Assembly (NCBI GenBank): GCA_000824845.1
Contig: CCNC01000200.1
Location: 1 to 64,000 of the forward strand
Direction: 5' to 3'
Length of the DNA: 64,000 nucleotides
Source: Mesorhizobium sp. ORS 3359
GTDB lineage: Bacteria > Pseudomonadota > Alphaproteobacteria > Rhizobiales > Rhizobiaceae
Shown: positions 12,294 to 21,024 of the stretch, piece after piece
How the letters are laid out: each line of letters begins with the position of its first letter
Position numbering within the stretch: the stretch's first letter is position 1
Program-made: the position numbers and the translations under genes
Notes under the pieces: generated by a model
What the model was told of the DNA's origin: nothing
The model's database searches: none
The model's input: the letters and a program-made list of their open reading frames with translations, nothing else

Positions 12294-13463
12294 TCAGGCT
12301 GCTTGGTTGTGGTTGTTCTCGGCCGGCTCTTCATCGACGACAGTTGCTTGCTGCGCCGCCAGGAAATTGCCGAACGGGCTCAGGCTTTCGAAATGATCGC
12401 AAAACACCTTGATGACGACCAGCAGCGGCACCGCCATCAGCGCGCCGACGAAGCCCCACAGCCATGACCAGAAGGCGATGGCGATGAAGATCGCCACGGC
12501 GTTGATCTCGAGGCGTCGCCCGACCACCATCGGCGTCACGAACTGGCCTTCGATAATGTCGCACAGCACCACGAAGCCCGGCGCCAAGAGCGCATAGGCG
12601 ATCGTGTCGAAGCTGATCAGCGCAATGACGGCGACAATCAGGACGGTCATCAGCGCGCCCACATAGGGCAGGAAATTGAGCAATGCCGCCATCGCCCCCC
12701 AGACCAGCGGGTTGGGCATGCCAAGCCCCCAGAGGCCCAGCCCGATCACCGTGCCGAGACTGACATTGATGATGGAGACCGTGAGCAGATAGTGCGAAAT
12801 CTCGCGCTCGACGTCATAGACGACGCGCAGCGCCCGCTTCTTCTGCGTCATGCTGGCGAAGGATTGGACGATCTTCTCGTAGAACAATGTGCCGGAGGCG
12901 AGCAGGAACAGCGACAGCACGAAGACGATGGTGATCGCGGTGCCTGCTTCCAGGATGTTGCTGGCCGCGGTGGAGAGGATGCCGGACGGCGCCACCGCGA
13001 CCCGCTGCAGGCCGGGCTCCTGCGAGGTCTCGGTCAACCCTTCCAGTTGATGGGCGAGGTCCATCATTCGTTCGAGCGGCCGCTTGAACGGCGCCAGCCG
13101 CTCGGTCAGCTGCTGGCCGATCGAATAGGAGTTGTTGATGAGCTCGATGACCGGTCCGCTGAGCAGATAGCCGGCGGCCGCGAAGATGAAGATCGACAGC
13201 AGCACCAGCAGCGTTGCCGAAATCACTTCGGGGATCCCGTGCTTTCTCAGAAAGCGTACAATCGGCGTCAGCGTCAGCGCCAGCAGGAAGGCAAGCATCA
13301 CCGGCATGAAGAAGGCGCGGGCGAAGTATAGCGCCGCCGCGGTCATCAGAATGAAGATCCCGATCAACAGCGACCGCATCAGGCGCATATCCGCCCTGGC
13401 CTCGGCACGCGGGTCAGGGCTTTCGGCAGCGCTTGCGCCCGAAGCGATCTGTTCGGCTTTCAT
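12294..13463 (-). CDS. AI-2E family transporter (TqsA/PerM-type permease)
   Basis: Inner-membrane protein of 389 residues with about eight hydrophobic segments: a helix pair at about 25-70, a central soluble/amphipathic part (about 110-165), and a C-terminal run including LNFLPYVGALMT and IEGQFVTPMVVGRR, which are family hallmarks. Members export autoinducer-2 or act as Na+/H+ antiporters, so the substrate is open. Start chosen at 13463, where AAGGGAA precedes the ATG; an upstream extension to 13541 lacks support. Confidence 0.88.
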   Translation of the reverse strand: MKAEQIASGASAAESPDPRAEARADMRLMRSLLIGIFILMTAAALYFARAFFMPVMLAFLLALTLTPIVRFLRKHGIPEVISATLLVLLSIFIFAAAGYLLSGPVIELINNSYSIGQQLTERLAPFKRPLERMMDLAHQLEGLTETSQEPGLQRVAVAPSGILSTAASNILEAGTAITIVFVLSLFLLASGTLFYEKIVQSFASMTQKKRALRVVYDVEREISHYLLTVSIINVSLGTVIGLGLWGLGMPNPLVWGAMAALLNFLPYVGALMTVLIVAVIALISFDTIAYALLAPGFVVLCDIIEGQFVTPMVVGRRLEINAVAIFIAIAFWSWLWGFVGALMAVPLLVVIKVFCDHFESLSPFGNFLAAQQATVVDEEPAENNHNQAA

Positions 13464-13589
13464 CGGTTCCCTTGCAAGCCGCCAGCCGACAATGCATGGC
13501 AGGCCTGTGCCCGAAACGCGGGAGTTCCGGGCAAGTTCCAAGAGCCGGCTTCCCGGGCATCCGGAGGCCGGTTCAGGGCGGACCGCTCG

Positions 13590-14642
13590 TCAGGCAGCCG
13601 GCGCTGGCGCCGTCTTGGCCGTCTCCTTGCGCACGATCGGCGCCACCTTGGTGCCGTAGAGCTCGATCGCCTTCATGATCTTGGCGTGCGGCATGGTGCC
13701 GATCGCCATCTGCAGCAGGAAGCGGTCGTTGTTGAAGATCCTGTGCTGGGCGACGATCTTTTCGGCCACCTGCTCGGGGTTACCGACGAAGAGCGCCCCA
13801 TTGGGACCCCGCGCCTGGTCGAAATGCGCCCGCGAGGTCGGACCCCAGCCGCGCTCGCGCCCGATACGGTTCATCACCTCCGCCTGCGGTCCATAGAAGT
13901 CGTCGGCCGCCTGTTCGGTTGTCTCGGCAATGAAGCCGTGCACGTTGATGCTGGTCGCAAGCGAAGCTGGATCGGTGTTGGCGCGGCGCGCCGCCTCGCG
14001 ATAGATATCGAACAGCGGCGCGAAACGCGCCGGCTCGCCGCCGATGATGGCCAAAGCCAGCGGCAGGCCGAGCACGCCGGCGCGGGCTGCGGATTGCGGT
14101 GTGCCGCCGATGGCGATCCAGATCGGCAGCTTGTCCTGGTAGGGACGCGGGTAGACGCCGCGGCCGTTGATCGGCGCGCGCAGCTTGCCCTGCCACGTCA
14201 CCTTCACCTGGTCGCGGATGGCGAGCAACAGATCGAGCTTCTCGGCGAAAAGCTCGTCATAGTCTTCCAGATTGTAGCCGAACAGCGGGAAGGATTCGAT
14301 GAAGGAGCCGCGCCCGGCCATGATCTCGGCGCGGCCGTTGGACAGAAGGTCGAGCGTGGCGAATTGCTGGAAGACACGCACCGGATCGTCGGAGGAGAGC
14401 ACGGTGACCGCGCTGGTAAGGCGGATTTTCTTCGTGCGCTCGGCCGCCGCGGCAAGCGCCACGACCGGCGCGGAGGCGGCATAGTCGGGGCGGTGATGCT
14501 CGCCGAGCCCGAACACGTCGAGGCCGACCTGGTCGGCCAGCTCGATTTCCTCGATGAGATTGCGCAGCCGCTCATGCGCACCGATGGCGCCGGGACCCGG
14601 CTCCGGGCTGACATCGGCGAAAGTGTAGAGACCGAGTTCCAT
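13590..14642 (-). CDS. Luciferase-like FMN-dependent monooxygenase (second copy)
   Basis: 350 residues, TIM-barrel LLM-class oxidoreductase distinct from the one at 10382-11380. Seen: FGLGEHHRPDYAASAP (about 45-60), TSAVTVLSSDDPVRVFQQFATLDLLSNGR (first part ≈77-96), GRGSFIESFPLFGY and WIAIGGTPQS. Members oxidise aldehydes, sulfonates or xenobiotics with FMNH2 and O2. It ends about 125 bases before the AI-2E transporter start on the same strand. Substrate unknown. Confidence 0.88.
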   Translation of the reverse strand: MELGLYTFADVSPEPGPGAIGAHERLRNLIEEIELADQVGLDVFGLGEHHRPDYAASAPVVALAAAAERTKKIRLTSAVTVLSSDDPVRVFQQFATLDLLSNGRAEIMAGRGSFIESFPLFGYNLEDYDELFAEKLDLLLAIRDQVKVTWQGKLRAPINGRGVYPRPYQDKLPIWIAIGGTPQSAARAGVLGLPLALAIIGGEPARFAPLFDIYREAARRANTDPASLATSINVHGFIAETTEQAADDFYGPQAEVMNRIGRERGWGPTSRAHFDQARGPNGALFVGNPEQVAEKIVAQHRIFNNDRFLLQMAIGTMPHAKIMKAIELYGTKVAPIVRKETAKTAPAPAA

Positions 14643-14876
14643 CTGGTTGCGTCCTGAACCTGTTCATGTGGGGTTTTTGCCTGTTGGCGCTCTAGGTAGC
14701 CGTATGCCTTGCCGCCCGCCAGAGGCGCGATCGGTGAACAGTGCATCGCGCATCGCCAAGCCGTATCCCTGCGGCAACAAGCCCGGTTTTTTCATGGCTG
14801 GCATACCGTTTTGACGCTTGAACTCGGCGCTTTCACGCGTATGTAAGCGTCGCGAATAGACTGCAGGGAAGTACAC

Positions 14877-15305
14877 TTGGCTATCTACAGGGAAAAAGAC
14901 ATTTTCGAGCGGCGCAATGCCGCGAACGAGGCAAAGAAGGCGCTGCTCGCGCGCTTCAAGGCAAAGCCGGCGGCGGATGATCCTGCTGTGCTGGCGCGCC
15001 AGGCCGAACGCAAGGCGATCCTCGAGGCCCGCGCCATCCGCGAAGCGGAGAAGGCAAGGCTGAAGCAGGAGAAGCTGGCTCGCGAAGCGGCCGAGAAGGC
15101 CGAGCGCGAAGCCGCCGCAGAAGCGGCGCGTATCGCCGCCGAAGAGGCTGCTGCCGCCGAGGCTAAAATCCGCGAGGCCGAGGAAGCAGAGCGCATTGCG
15201 CTCGAACTTGCCGACGAGGCCGCGCGCAAGGCCAAGCGTGACGCACGCTACGCCGCCCGCAAGGCGCGCGTCGGCAGGACGCCTCCGGGCTTCTCCGCCC
15301 GCTAA
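14877..15305 (+). CDS. DUF6481-type Ala/Lys/Glu-rich helical protein
   Basis: 142 residues starting with MAIYREKDIFERRNAANEAK. Residues about 40-135 are almost entirely A, E, K and R with heptad-like spacing, consistent with a long single helix or coiled coil. No signal or membrane segment. The start is TTG at 14877 with AGGGAAG a few bases upstream; no in-frame ATG fits. I recall this N-terminus from a conserved rhizobial family (DUF6481) of unknown function. It stands alone, convergent with sugE. Confidence 0.75.
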   Translation: MAIYREKDIFERRNAANEAKKALLARFKAKPAADDPAVLARQAERKAILEARAIREAEKARLKQEKLAREAAEKAEREAAAEAARIAAEEAAAAEAKIREAEEAERIALELADEAARKAKRDARYAARKARVGRTPPGFSAR

Positions 15306-15379
15306 GTTCGGGTTGTTTGGAAGATCGGTCAGGGTCGTTAAAAGCGGCCCTGAACGCGTTTGTGCTGTCAGCCCTAAAT

Positions 15380-15694
15380 TTAGGCTACCAGCTTCAGCCC
15401 GACGATGCCGCAGACGATCAGGCCGATGCAAGCCAGGCGGACGACGGTCGCGGGCTCGCCGAGCAGCCAGATGCCGAGCAGCGTCGTGCCGACGGTGCCG
15501 ATGCCGGTCCATACGGCATAGGCCGTGCCGACGGGCAGCGTCTTCAGCGCCAGGCCGAGCAGGCCGAGGCTGACGATCATCGAGGTGATGGTGAGAAGGG
15601 TCGGCAGCGGCCTGGAGAAGCCGTCGGTGTATTTGAGGCCGATCGCCCAGCCGATCTCGAACAGGCCGGCGAAGAAAAGAAAGATCCAGGACAT
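15380..15694 (-). CDS. sugE: Guanidinium exporter SugE/Gdx (small multidrug resistance family)
   Basis: 104-residue inner-membrane protein with four helices. Glu13 in helix 1 (LFEIGWAIGLKYTDGF) is the conserved proton/substrate-coupling acid, and AYAVWTGIGTVGT in helix 3 is the SugE/Gdx signature rather than the EmrE type. Gdx proteins export guanidinium in exchange for protons. The leader carries two ACGA-loop hairpins that read as a guanidine-II riboswitch (15736-15787), which strongly supports guanidinium as the substrate. A GGAG ribosome site lies about 9 bases before the ATG. Confidence 0.93.
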   Translation of the reverse strand: MSWIFLFFAGLFEIGWAIGLKYTDGFSRPLPTLLTITSMIVSLGLLGLALKTLPVGTAYAVWTGIGTVGTTLLGIWLLGEPATVVRLACIGLIVCGIVGLKLVA

Positions 15695-15735
15695 CGAAAA
15701 CGCTCCGTCATTCCAGCATCGCCTGAGATGCTTGG

Positions 15736-15787
15736 TGGCGGGTCGTCCCGGCCGGTTTTTCGGGGAAGCGAGGTCGTCCTCGCTCCT
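15736..15787 (-). promoter_or_regulatory. Guanidine-II (mini-ykkC) riboswitch upstream of sugE
   Basis: On the minus strand two hairpins carry identical ACGA tetraloops. P1 spans 15765-15786: a 9-bp stem (one G-U) with loop at 15774-15777. P2 spans 15737-15753: stem CGGG/CCCG extended past one bulged C, with loop at 15743-15746. Two small stems with ACGR loops joined by a short linker are the defining shape of the mini-ykkC class, which binds guanidine and often precedes sugE-type exporters. P2 ends about 42 bases before the sugE ATG. Confidence 0.85.
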
Positions 15788-15789
15788 TG

Positions 15790-15817
15790 AATATAGGATG
15801 GCCTATTTTCCGATCAA
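15790..15817 (-). promoter_or_regulatory. Candidate promoter of the sugE riboswitch transcript
   Basis: TTGATC (15812-15817), 16-bp spacer, TATATT (15790-15795) on the minus strand. Transcription would begin at or just inside the first riboswitch hairpin, leaving almost no extra leader. Confidence 0.55.
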
Positions 15818-15887
15818 CAAAACACCGGCAGCATTGTGATGCCGCCGGTTCAAGCCTGCATCAAGTCGGCCGACCGAATCGCGCCGC

Positions 15888-16013
15888 TTACTTTTCCTTG
15901 ATGCGCATCGCCTTGACCGGCGGCGCCTTGGGAGCCGGGGCCGCGGCGGGCTTCTTGGCGTCCTTCTTCGGCTTGCGGGCTTCCTTGCCCGCCTTCATCG
16001 CACCTTTAGCCAT
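15888..16013 (-). CDS. Small Lys/Ala/Pro-rich basic protein (41 aa)
   Basis: Reads MAKGAMKAGKEARKPKK and then an alanine/proline/lysine tail ending MRIKEK. The ATG at 16013 is preceded by a near-perfect GGAGGAG ribosome site, the main reason to call it. About a quarter of residues are lysine, with no hydrophobic segment; it resembles histone-H1-like or nucleic-acid-binding tails, but the function is unknown. It lies upstream of the sugE promoter on the same strand. Confidence 0.7.
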   Translation of the reverse strand: MAKGAMKAGKEARKPKKDAKKPAAAPAPKAPPVKAMRIKEK

Positions 16014-16221
16014 GATTCGCTCCTCCGATTGTAGGCAATCCGAGTGAAACAAGAGAAATGACGGACTGCAAGAGGCAGTGCGGCTTTGCTAAGCCGGCCG
16101 GCCGGCTGTCAACCGATTTTGCGGCCGCGACGCCAGTTCGAAACCTCGCATGGACTGGCGCATTGTCTGTAGAGCTTTGCCGGGCGGGCCGCTAAGCTCG
16201 CGTAGGGCAAGCCGGGATCGC

Positions 16222-17181
16222 ATGGCAGGACATAGCGGATCGAGACGGGTGATCTACGCCGCGCTTGCCGGCAATCTGGCGATCGCGGTCACCAAATTCG
16301 CGGCGGCAGCCTTCACCGGCTCGTCCGCCATGCTGTCGGAAGGCGTGCATTCGCTGGTCGACACCGGTAACGGCACGCTGCTCCTCTACGGCATGCATCG
16401 CGCCGCGCGGCCGCCCGATCGCACCCATCCGCTCGGTCACGGGCGCGAGCTCTATTTCTGGAGTTTCATCGTCGCGCTTCTGGTGTTCGCGCTCGGTTCC
16501 GGCGTGTCCTTCTATGAAGGCATCATCCACATCATGGCGCCGGAACCGGTCGTCAACGCCAAGGTCAACTATATCGTGCTCGGCCTTTCGTTCCTGTTCG
16601 AGGGCAGTTCATGGCTGGTGGCGCTGAAGGAGTTCCGCCAGCAGAAGGGCAGGCAGGGCTGGTTCGAGGCCGTGCAGTCGAGCAAGGATCCGAGCGTCTA
16701 CACCGTGCTGTTCGAGGACAGCGCTGCGCTGCTTGGCCTCGTCGTCGCCTTCGCCGGCATCCTGTCGGCGCAACTCCTGGAAAGGCCGGAGCTCGACGGC
16801 GTCGGCTCGATCGGCATTTCAATAATTCTAGGGGCGACGGCGGCTTTCCTGGCGCGCGAAAGCAAGGGATTGCTGATTGGCGAGCCCGCTTCTCCCGAAG
16901 TGCAGCGCCAGGTTCTGGCGATCGCCCAGGAGGATCCGGCGGTGCAGCGGGCGAACGGCATATTGAGCGTCCATGTCGGTCCGGAGGAAATCGTCGCCGG
17001 CTTGAGCATCGAATTCGAGGATGACCTCACCGCGCCCGACATCGAAGCCTGCGTCGAGCGCCTGGAGGCAAGGCTCAAGAAAGAAATGCCGCACATCTCC
17101 AGGATCTTCGTCAAGCCGCAGGCGACTGGCACATGGGAGCGGCGGCGCAAGGCCATGGCCGAGGCTTCGGAGGAAAGTTAG
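16222..17181 (+). CDS. Cation diffusion facilitator family transporter
   Basis: 319 residues, inner-membrane divalent metal/proton antiporter fold. Seen: helix with SSAMLSEGVHSLVDTGNG (about 33-50), HPLGHGRELYFW (about 75-86), FEDSAALLGL in helix 5, and a cytoplasmic C-terminal domain (about 215-300) with ILSVHVGPEEI. The start at 16222 was chosen because family similarity begins near there. An upstream extension to 16150 is basic and unsupported. Whether it moves Zn, Mn or Fe cannot be told. Confidence 0.88.
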   Translation: MAGHSGSRRVIYAALAGNLAIAVTKFAAAAFTGSSAMLSEGVHSLVDTGNGTLLLYGMHRAARPPDRTHPLGHGRELYFWSFIVALLVFALGSGVSFYEGIIHIMAPEPVVNAKVNYIVLGLSFLFEGSSWLVALKEFRQQKGRQGWFEAVQSSKDPSVYTVLFEDSAALLGLVVAFAGILSAQLLERPELDGVGSIGISIILGATAAFLARESKGLLIGEPASPEVQRQVLAIAQEDPAVQRANGILSVHVGPEEIVAGLSIEFEDDLTAPDIEACVERLEARLKKEMPHISRIFVKPQATGTWERRRKAMAEASEES

Positions 17182-17216
17182 GTTGAGCGCAGCGAAGTTT
17201 GTGAGGAGCATAGTCT

Positions 17217-17621
17217 ATGAAGATCGACGGCGGATGCCATTGCGGCGCGATCACCTATGAGGCGGAGGTCGACCCGGAAAAGACCGGAATCTGCCATTGC
17301 ACGGATTGCCAGCAGCTGACGGGAACAGCCTTTCGCGTGACTGTGGGGGCACCCGAGGAGAATTACCGGATCACCAAGGGCACGCCCAAAGTCTATATCA
17401 AGACCGGATCGAGCGGCGCCAAGCGGGCACAAGGCTTCTGCGGCGACTGCGGCTCGCATCTCTATGCGACGTCAGTCGGCGACGGGCCCAAAATCTACGG
17501 CATCAGGGTAGGCACAGCGCGCCAGCGCGAGGAGCTGGTTCCGAGGAGACAGGTCTGGCACCGCTCGGCGCTGCACTGGCTGCCGGAATTCGAAGGCATG
17601 ACGACTCTCGAAGAGCAGTAG
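17217..17621 (+). CDS. GFA family (glutathione-dependent formaldehyde-activating fold) protein
   Basis: 134 residues with the Mss4-like zinc fold: GGCHCGAITYEA (Cys7, Cys9), CHCTDCQQLTGTAFR (about 27-41) and GFCGDCGSHLY (about 73-83), i.e. the CxC, CxxC and CxxC pairs of the family. Members bind zinc; few truly condense formaldehyde with glutathione, so no reaction is assigned. It follows the cation-efflux gene by 35 bases on the same strand and faces rmuC. Confidence 0.88.
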   Translation: MKIDGGCHCGAITYEAEVDPEKTGICHCTDCQQLTGTAFRVTVGAPEENYRITKGTPKVYIKTGSSGAKRAQGFCGDCGSHLYATSVGDGPKIYGIRVGTARQREELVPRRQVWHRSALHWLPEFEGMTTLEEQ

Positions 17622-17622
17622 G

Positions 17623-18870
17623 CTATTCGCCGTCCTCGACGACCCTGAGCCTCAACTGGCCCGTCTTGGAGTCCGCCACACGCGTGCCGCCTTCGGCCTT
17701 CGCCGGGCGTGGTGCTTCAGTCTCGCCCTCGGCGAATTCCAGCGCCTCGATCTTCTGGCCGCGTTTGGTGACCTTCGACGTCGAGACCAGAATGTCGTCG
17801 ATGTCCTTGGCCGCTTGGCCGAAATGCGTCTGCAGCCGCCGCACCCGCTCGTCGACCCTGGCCACATCCTCCATCAGCCGGATGACCTCACCCTGGATCA
17901 GATGCGCCTGCTCGCGCATGCGGGCGTCTTTAAGGATCGCCTGGATAACCTGGATCGACAGCATCAATAGCGACGGCGAGACGATGACGACACGGGCGCG
18001 GTGCGCCTTCTGCACCACCGCTTCGAAATTCTCGTGGATTTCCGCGAACACCGATTCCGAGGGCACGAACATGAAGGCGGTGTCCTGCGTCTCGCCCTGG
18101 ATCAGGTATTTTTCCGCGATATCGCGGATATGCACCTCGATGTCGCGCCGAAAGGCCTGCGCCGCCACCTTCTGCATGTCGGCGCCCTCTGCGGCGCGGA
18201 TGGCGTTCCACGCTTCCAGCGGGAACTTGGCGTCGATGGCCAGCATCGGCGCGCCGTTGGGCATTCGCACCAGGCAGTCGGGCCGACTGCCATTGCTGAG
18301 GCTGGCCTGGAACTCATAGGCGCCGTGCGGCAGCCCGTCGGCGACGATCGCTTCCATCCGCGACTGGCCGAAAGCGCCGCGCGTTTGCTTGTTGGAGAGG
18401 ATCGCCTGCAACTGCACGACCTGACCGGCGAGCGACTGGATATTGCCCTGCGCGGTGTCGATCACCGCCAGCCGCTCCTGCAGCTTGGCCAGGCTTTCAT
18501 GCGTCGACTTAGTCTGCTCGGCCATGGTCTGGCCGATGCGGCCGGTCATGGCGTGGAGCCGCTGCCCGAGCGATTGCGTAAGCTCCGCCTGCCTGGCGCC
18601 GAAGACGTCGGCGATCGCGCCCATGCGCCCCTGCATCTCGGCCTGCGCCTGCATGATGTCGGCCATCCGCGCCTCGGTGTCACGGGCATGGTCGGCCGCT
18701 TCGGCCGCAGCGACCGCGCGCGCCTTGGCGGCGCGCCACAGGGCAATGACGAGCGCGGCGAACAGCACGACGAACAGGACAGCGACGATACCAAGCGCCT
18801 GGCCGAGCGTGACCGTGCTGGCGCCGAGCCGCGCGACCGGTTGCGAAAGGATGGAGGTCATGTCGTTCAT
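17623..18870 (-). CDS. rmuC: DNA recombination protein RmuC homolog
   Basis: 415 residues. One N-terminal membrane helix (about 20-45), a long coiled coil (about 50-170, rich in A/Q/E), then the RmuC nuclease-like domain with DCLVRMPNGAPMLAIDAKFPLEAW and a C-terminal FAEGETEAP tail. RmuC limits inversion-type rearrangements between short repeats in E. coli; here it is inferred by family. Start set at 18870 (MNDMTS); no start candidate has a good ribosome site. Convergent with the GFA gene, divergent from def. Confidence 0.88.
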   Translation of the reverse strand: MNDMTSILSQPVARLGASTVTLGQALGIVAVLFVVLFAALVIALWRAAKARAVAAAEAADHARDTEARMADIMQAQAEMQGRMGAIADVFGARQAELTQSLGQRLHAMTGRIGQTMAEQTKSTHESLAKLQERLAVIDTAQGNIQSLAGQVVQLQAILSNKQTRGAFGQSRMEAIVADGLPHGAYEFQASLSNGSRPDCLVRMPNGAPMLAIDAKFPLEAWNAIRAAEGADMQKVAAQAFRRDIEVHIRDIAEKYLIQGETQDTAFMFVPSESVFAEIHENFEAVVQKAHRARVVIVSPSLLMLSIQVIQAILKDARMREQAHLIQGEVIRLMEDVARVDERVRRLQTHFGQAAKDIDDILVSTSKVTKRGQKIEALEFAEGETEAPRPAKAEGGTRVADSKTGQLRLRVVEDGE

Positions 18871-18973
18871 GTGCGCAGCATAACCGATTCGCATCGCCGG
18901 CACAGATCAAAACGTGAACAGGGAAAAGCGGCCCCCGTTGACGCTTCTCCAGCGAAGTCTTAGGTGAGACGCC

Positions 18974-19504
18974 ATGTCGATCAAGCCGCTCATCATTCTT
19001 CCCGATCCCGTCCTGCGCCAGGTTTCCAAGCCGGTCGAGCGCGTCGATGCCGATTTGCGCAAGCTCGCCGACGACATGCTGGAGACCATGTATGACGCGC
19101 CGGGCATCGGCCTTGCGGCGATCCAGATCGGCGAGCCGCGTCGGCTCCTGGTCATCGACCTCGCCAAGGAAGGCGAGGAGCCTCAACCGCATGTCTTCAT
19201 CAATCCCGAAGTGCTCGAGAGTGCCGACCAGCGTTCCGTCTATGAGGAAGGCTGCCTGTCGATTCCCGATTATTATGCCGAGGTCGAGCGCCCGGCTTCC
19301 GTGCGGGTGAAATATCTCGACCGCGACGGCAAATTGCAGGAGATACAGGCGGAAGGCCTGATGGCCACCTGCCTGCAGCATGAGATCGACCACCTCAACG
19401 GCGTGCTGTTCATCGACCACATCTCGAAGCTGAAGCGCGACATGGTGGTGCGCAAGTTCAAGAAGCTCGCCAAGGACAAGACGCCGGGCAGGATGGTGGG
19501 CTGA
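18974..19504 (+). CDS. def: Peptide deformylase
   Basis: Removes the N-formyl group from nascent proteins. 176 residues with all three active-site motifs: GIGLAAIQIG (about 44-53), EEGCLSIP (about 91-98) and QHEIDHLNG (about 136-144), which supply the Cys and two His metal ligands and the catalytic Glu. It begins a plus-strand run with fmt, a GNAT gene and truA, the usual rhizobial order. Confidence 0.97.
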   Translation: MSIKPLIILPDPVLRQVSKPVERVDADLRKLADDMLETMYDAPGIGLAAIQIGEPRRLLVIDLAKEGEEPQPHVFINPEVLESADQRSVYEEGCLSIPDYYAEVERPASVRVKYLDRDGKLQEIQAEGLMATCLQHEIDHLNGVLFIDHISKLKRDMVVRKFKKLAKDKTPGRMVG

Positions 19505-19562
19505 GGGCCGTTTCGGCCGCGCGAGCACCTGAGCCTACCGCAAGACAGGATCGCAGGACCTC

Positions 19563-20498
19563 ATGCCGCTTCGCGTCATCTTCATGGGCACGCCGGACTT
19601 TTCCGTGCCGACCTTGCGCGCCATCGCCGAAGCCGGTCACGAGATCGCGGCCGTCTACACGCAGCCGCCGCGTGCCGCCGGCCGGCGCGGGCTGGAACTG
19701 ACGCCGTCGCCGGTGCAGCGCGAGGCCGAGCGGCTGGGGCTCGAAGTGCGCTCGCCGACATCGCTGAAGGGCGAAGCCGAGCAGGTGTCATTCGCGGCCT
19801 TGCAGGCCGATGTCGCCGTGGTCGTCGCCTATGGATTGCTGCTGCCGAAAGCCATTCTGGACGCGCCGCGGCTCGGCTGCCTCAACGGCCATGCCTCGCT
19901 TTTGCCACGCTGGCGTGGTGCTGCTCCGATCCAGCGCGCCATCATGGCGGGCGATGCCTGGACCGGCATGATGGTCATGAAGATGGAAGAGGGTCTGGAT
20001 ACCGGGCCGGTGGCTTTGGTTGAAAAAGCTGCCATTACACCCGATATGACGGCCGGCGAATTGCATGACCGCCTGATGGTTCAGGGCGCTTCGCTGATGG
20101 TCGAGGCGCTCGCGCAGTTGGGGATAAATTGTCTGACATTTACCCCGCAGGCGGCGGAAGGGGTGACCTACGCCCGAAAGATCGATAAATCGGAGACACG
20201 CGTAGACTGGACGCGGCCTTCTGGCGAAGTCCACAATCACATTCGCGGCCTCTCGCCCTTTCCGGGCGCGTGGTGCGAGGTCGAAATTGGCGGCCGCATG
20301 GAGCGGCTGAAACTGCTTCGCTCGGCGCTCTCTGATGGCGTCGGCGAGTCGGGAGGAATTCTCGATGACCGGCTGACGGTCGCCTGCGGATCGGGCGCGG
20401 TCAGGCTGGTCGAAGTTCAACGGGCGGGCGGAAGGCCTGCCGCCGCGCAGGAGTTCTTGCGCGGAGCCAAGATCGAAAAAGGAACGAAACTGACATGA
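19563..20498 (+). CDS. fmt: Methionyl-tRNA formyltransferase
   Basis: Formylates initiator Met-tRNA using 10-formyltetrahydrofolate. 311 residues: N-terminal catalytic domain with FMGTPDFSVPTLRAI (about 6-20) and the active-site stretch NGHASLLPRWRGAAPIQRAI (about 106-125), then a C-terminal OB-fold domain with IRGLSPFPGAW. It is 58 bases after def, and its stop overlaps the next ATG by 4 bases. Confidence 0.97.
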   Translation: MPLRVIFMGTPDFSVPTLRAIAEAGHEIAAVYTQPPRAAGRRGLELTPSPVQREAERLGLEVRSPTSLKGEAEQVSFAALQADVAVVVAYGLLLPKAILDAPRLGCLNGHASLLPRWRGAAPIQRAIMAGDAWTGMMVMKMEEGLDTGPVALVEKAAITPDMTAGELHDRLMVQGASLMVEALAQLGINCLTFTPQAAEGVTYARKIDKSETRVDWTRPSGEVHNHIRGLSPFPGAWCEVEIGGRMERLKLLRSALSDGVGESGGILDDRLTVACGSGAVRLVEVQRAGGRPAAAQEFLRGAKIEKGTKLT

Positions 20499-21001
20499 GC
20501 ATGATGTCGATACGCGCGGCGACGCCGCGGGATCGCGAGGCGATCCGCCTCGTCGAAGAACATGCCTTTGGCCAGCAGGCGGAAGCCGGGCTGGTCGATG
20601 CCCTGGTCACCGGCGGCGACGCCGTCGTCGAGCTGGTTGCGGAAGAAGACGGCCAAGTCGTCGGCCACATCCTGTTTTCCAGGCTTTACGTGCAGAATGG
20701 CGGCAAGCGTTTCGCCGCCGTCGCGCTGGCGCCGCTGGCGGTCGAGCCCTCCTTCCACGGCACCGGCATCGGCGGTGCGCTGATCCGCGAGGCGCATATC
20801 CGCCTCAAGGAAGCCGGCGAGACGCTGGCCGTTGTCCTGGGCGATCCGGTCTATTACGGCCGCTTCGGCTACACCCATGGCCGCGCCGCAAAGTTCGACA
20901 GCGAGTATCAGGGCGAGGCGCTGCAGGCGCTGGCCTGGGGCGATGCGCCCGAGACCGGCAAGCTGGTCTACGCTTCGGCCTTCACCGCCTTGGCCGCCTA
21001 G
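20495..21001 (+). CDS. GNAT family N-acetyltransferase (YhbS-like)
   Basis: 168 residues with acetyl-CoA-binding pattern: LAPLAVEPSFHGTGIGGALIREA (Q/RxxGxG/A loop as HGTGIGG, about 85-91) and VLGDPVYYGRFGYT near 112-125, typical of the YhbS subfamily. Substrate unknown. Its ATG overlaps the fmt stop (ATGA), so it is translated with the formylation genes; whether it works with them is not known. Confidence 0.85.
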   Translation: MSMMSIRAATPRDREAIRLVEEHAFGQQAEAGLVDALVTGGDAVVELVAEEDGQVVGHILFSRLYVQNGGKRFAAVALAPLAVEPSFHGTGIGGALIREAHIRLKEAGETLAVVLGDPVYYGRFGYTHGRAAKFDSEYQGEALQALAWGDAPETGKLVYASAFTALAA

Positions 21002-21024
21002 GCTGAGGCAAAGCACAAGCTGAC

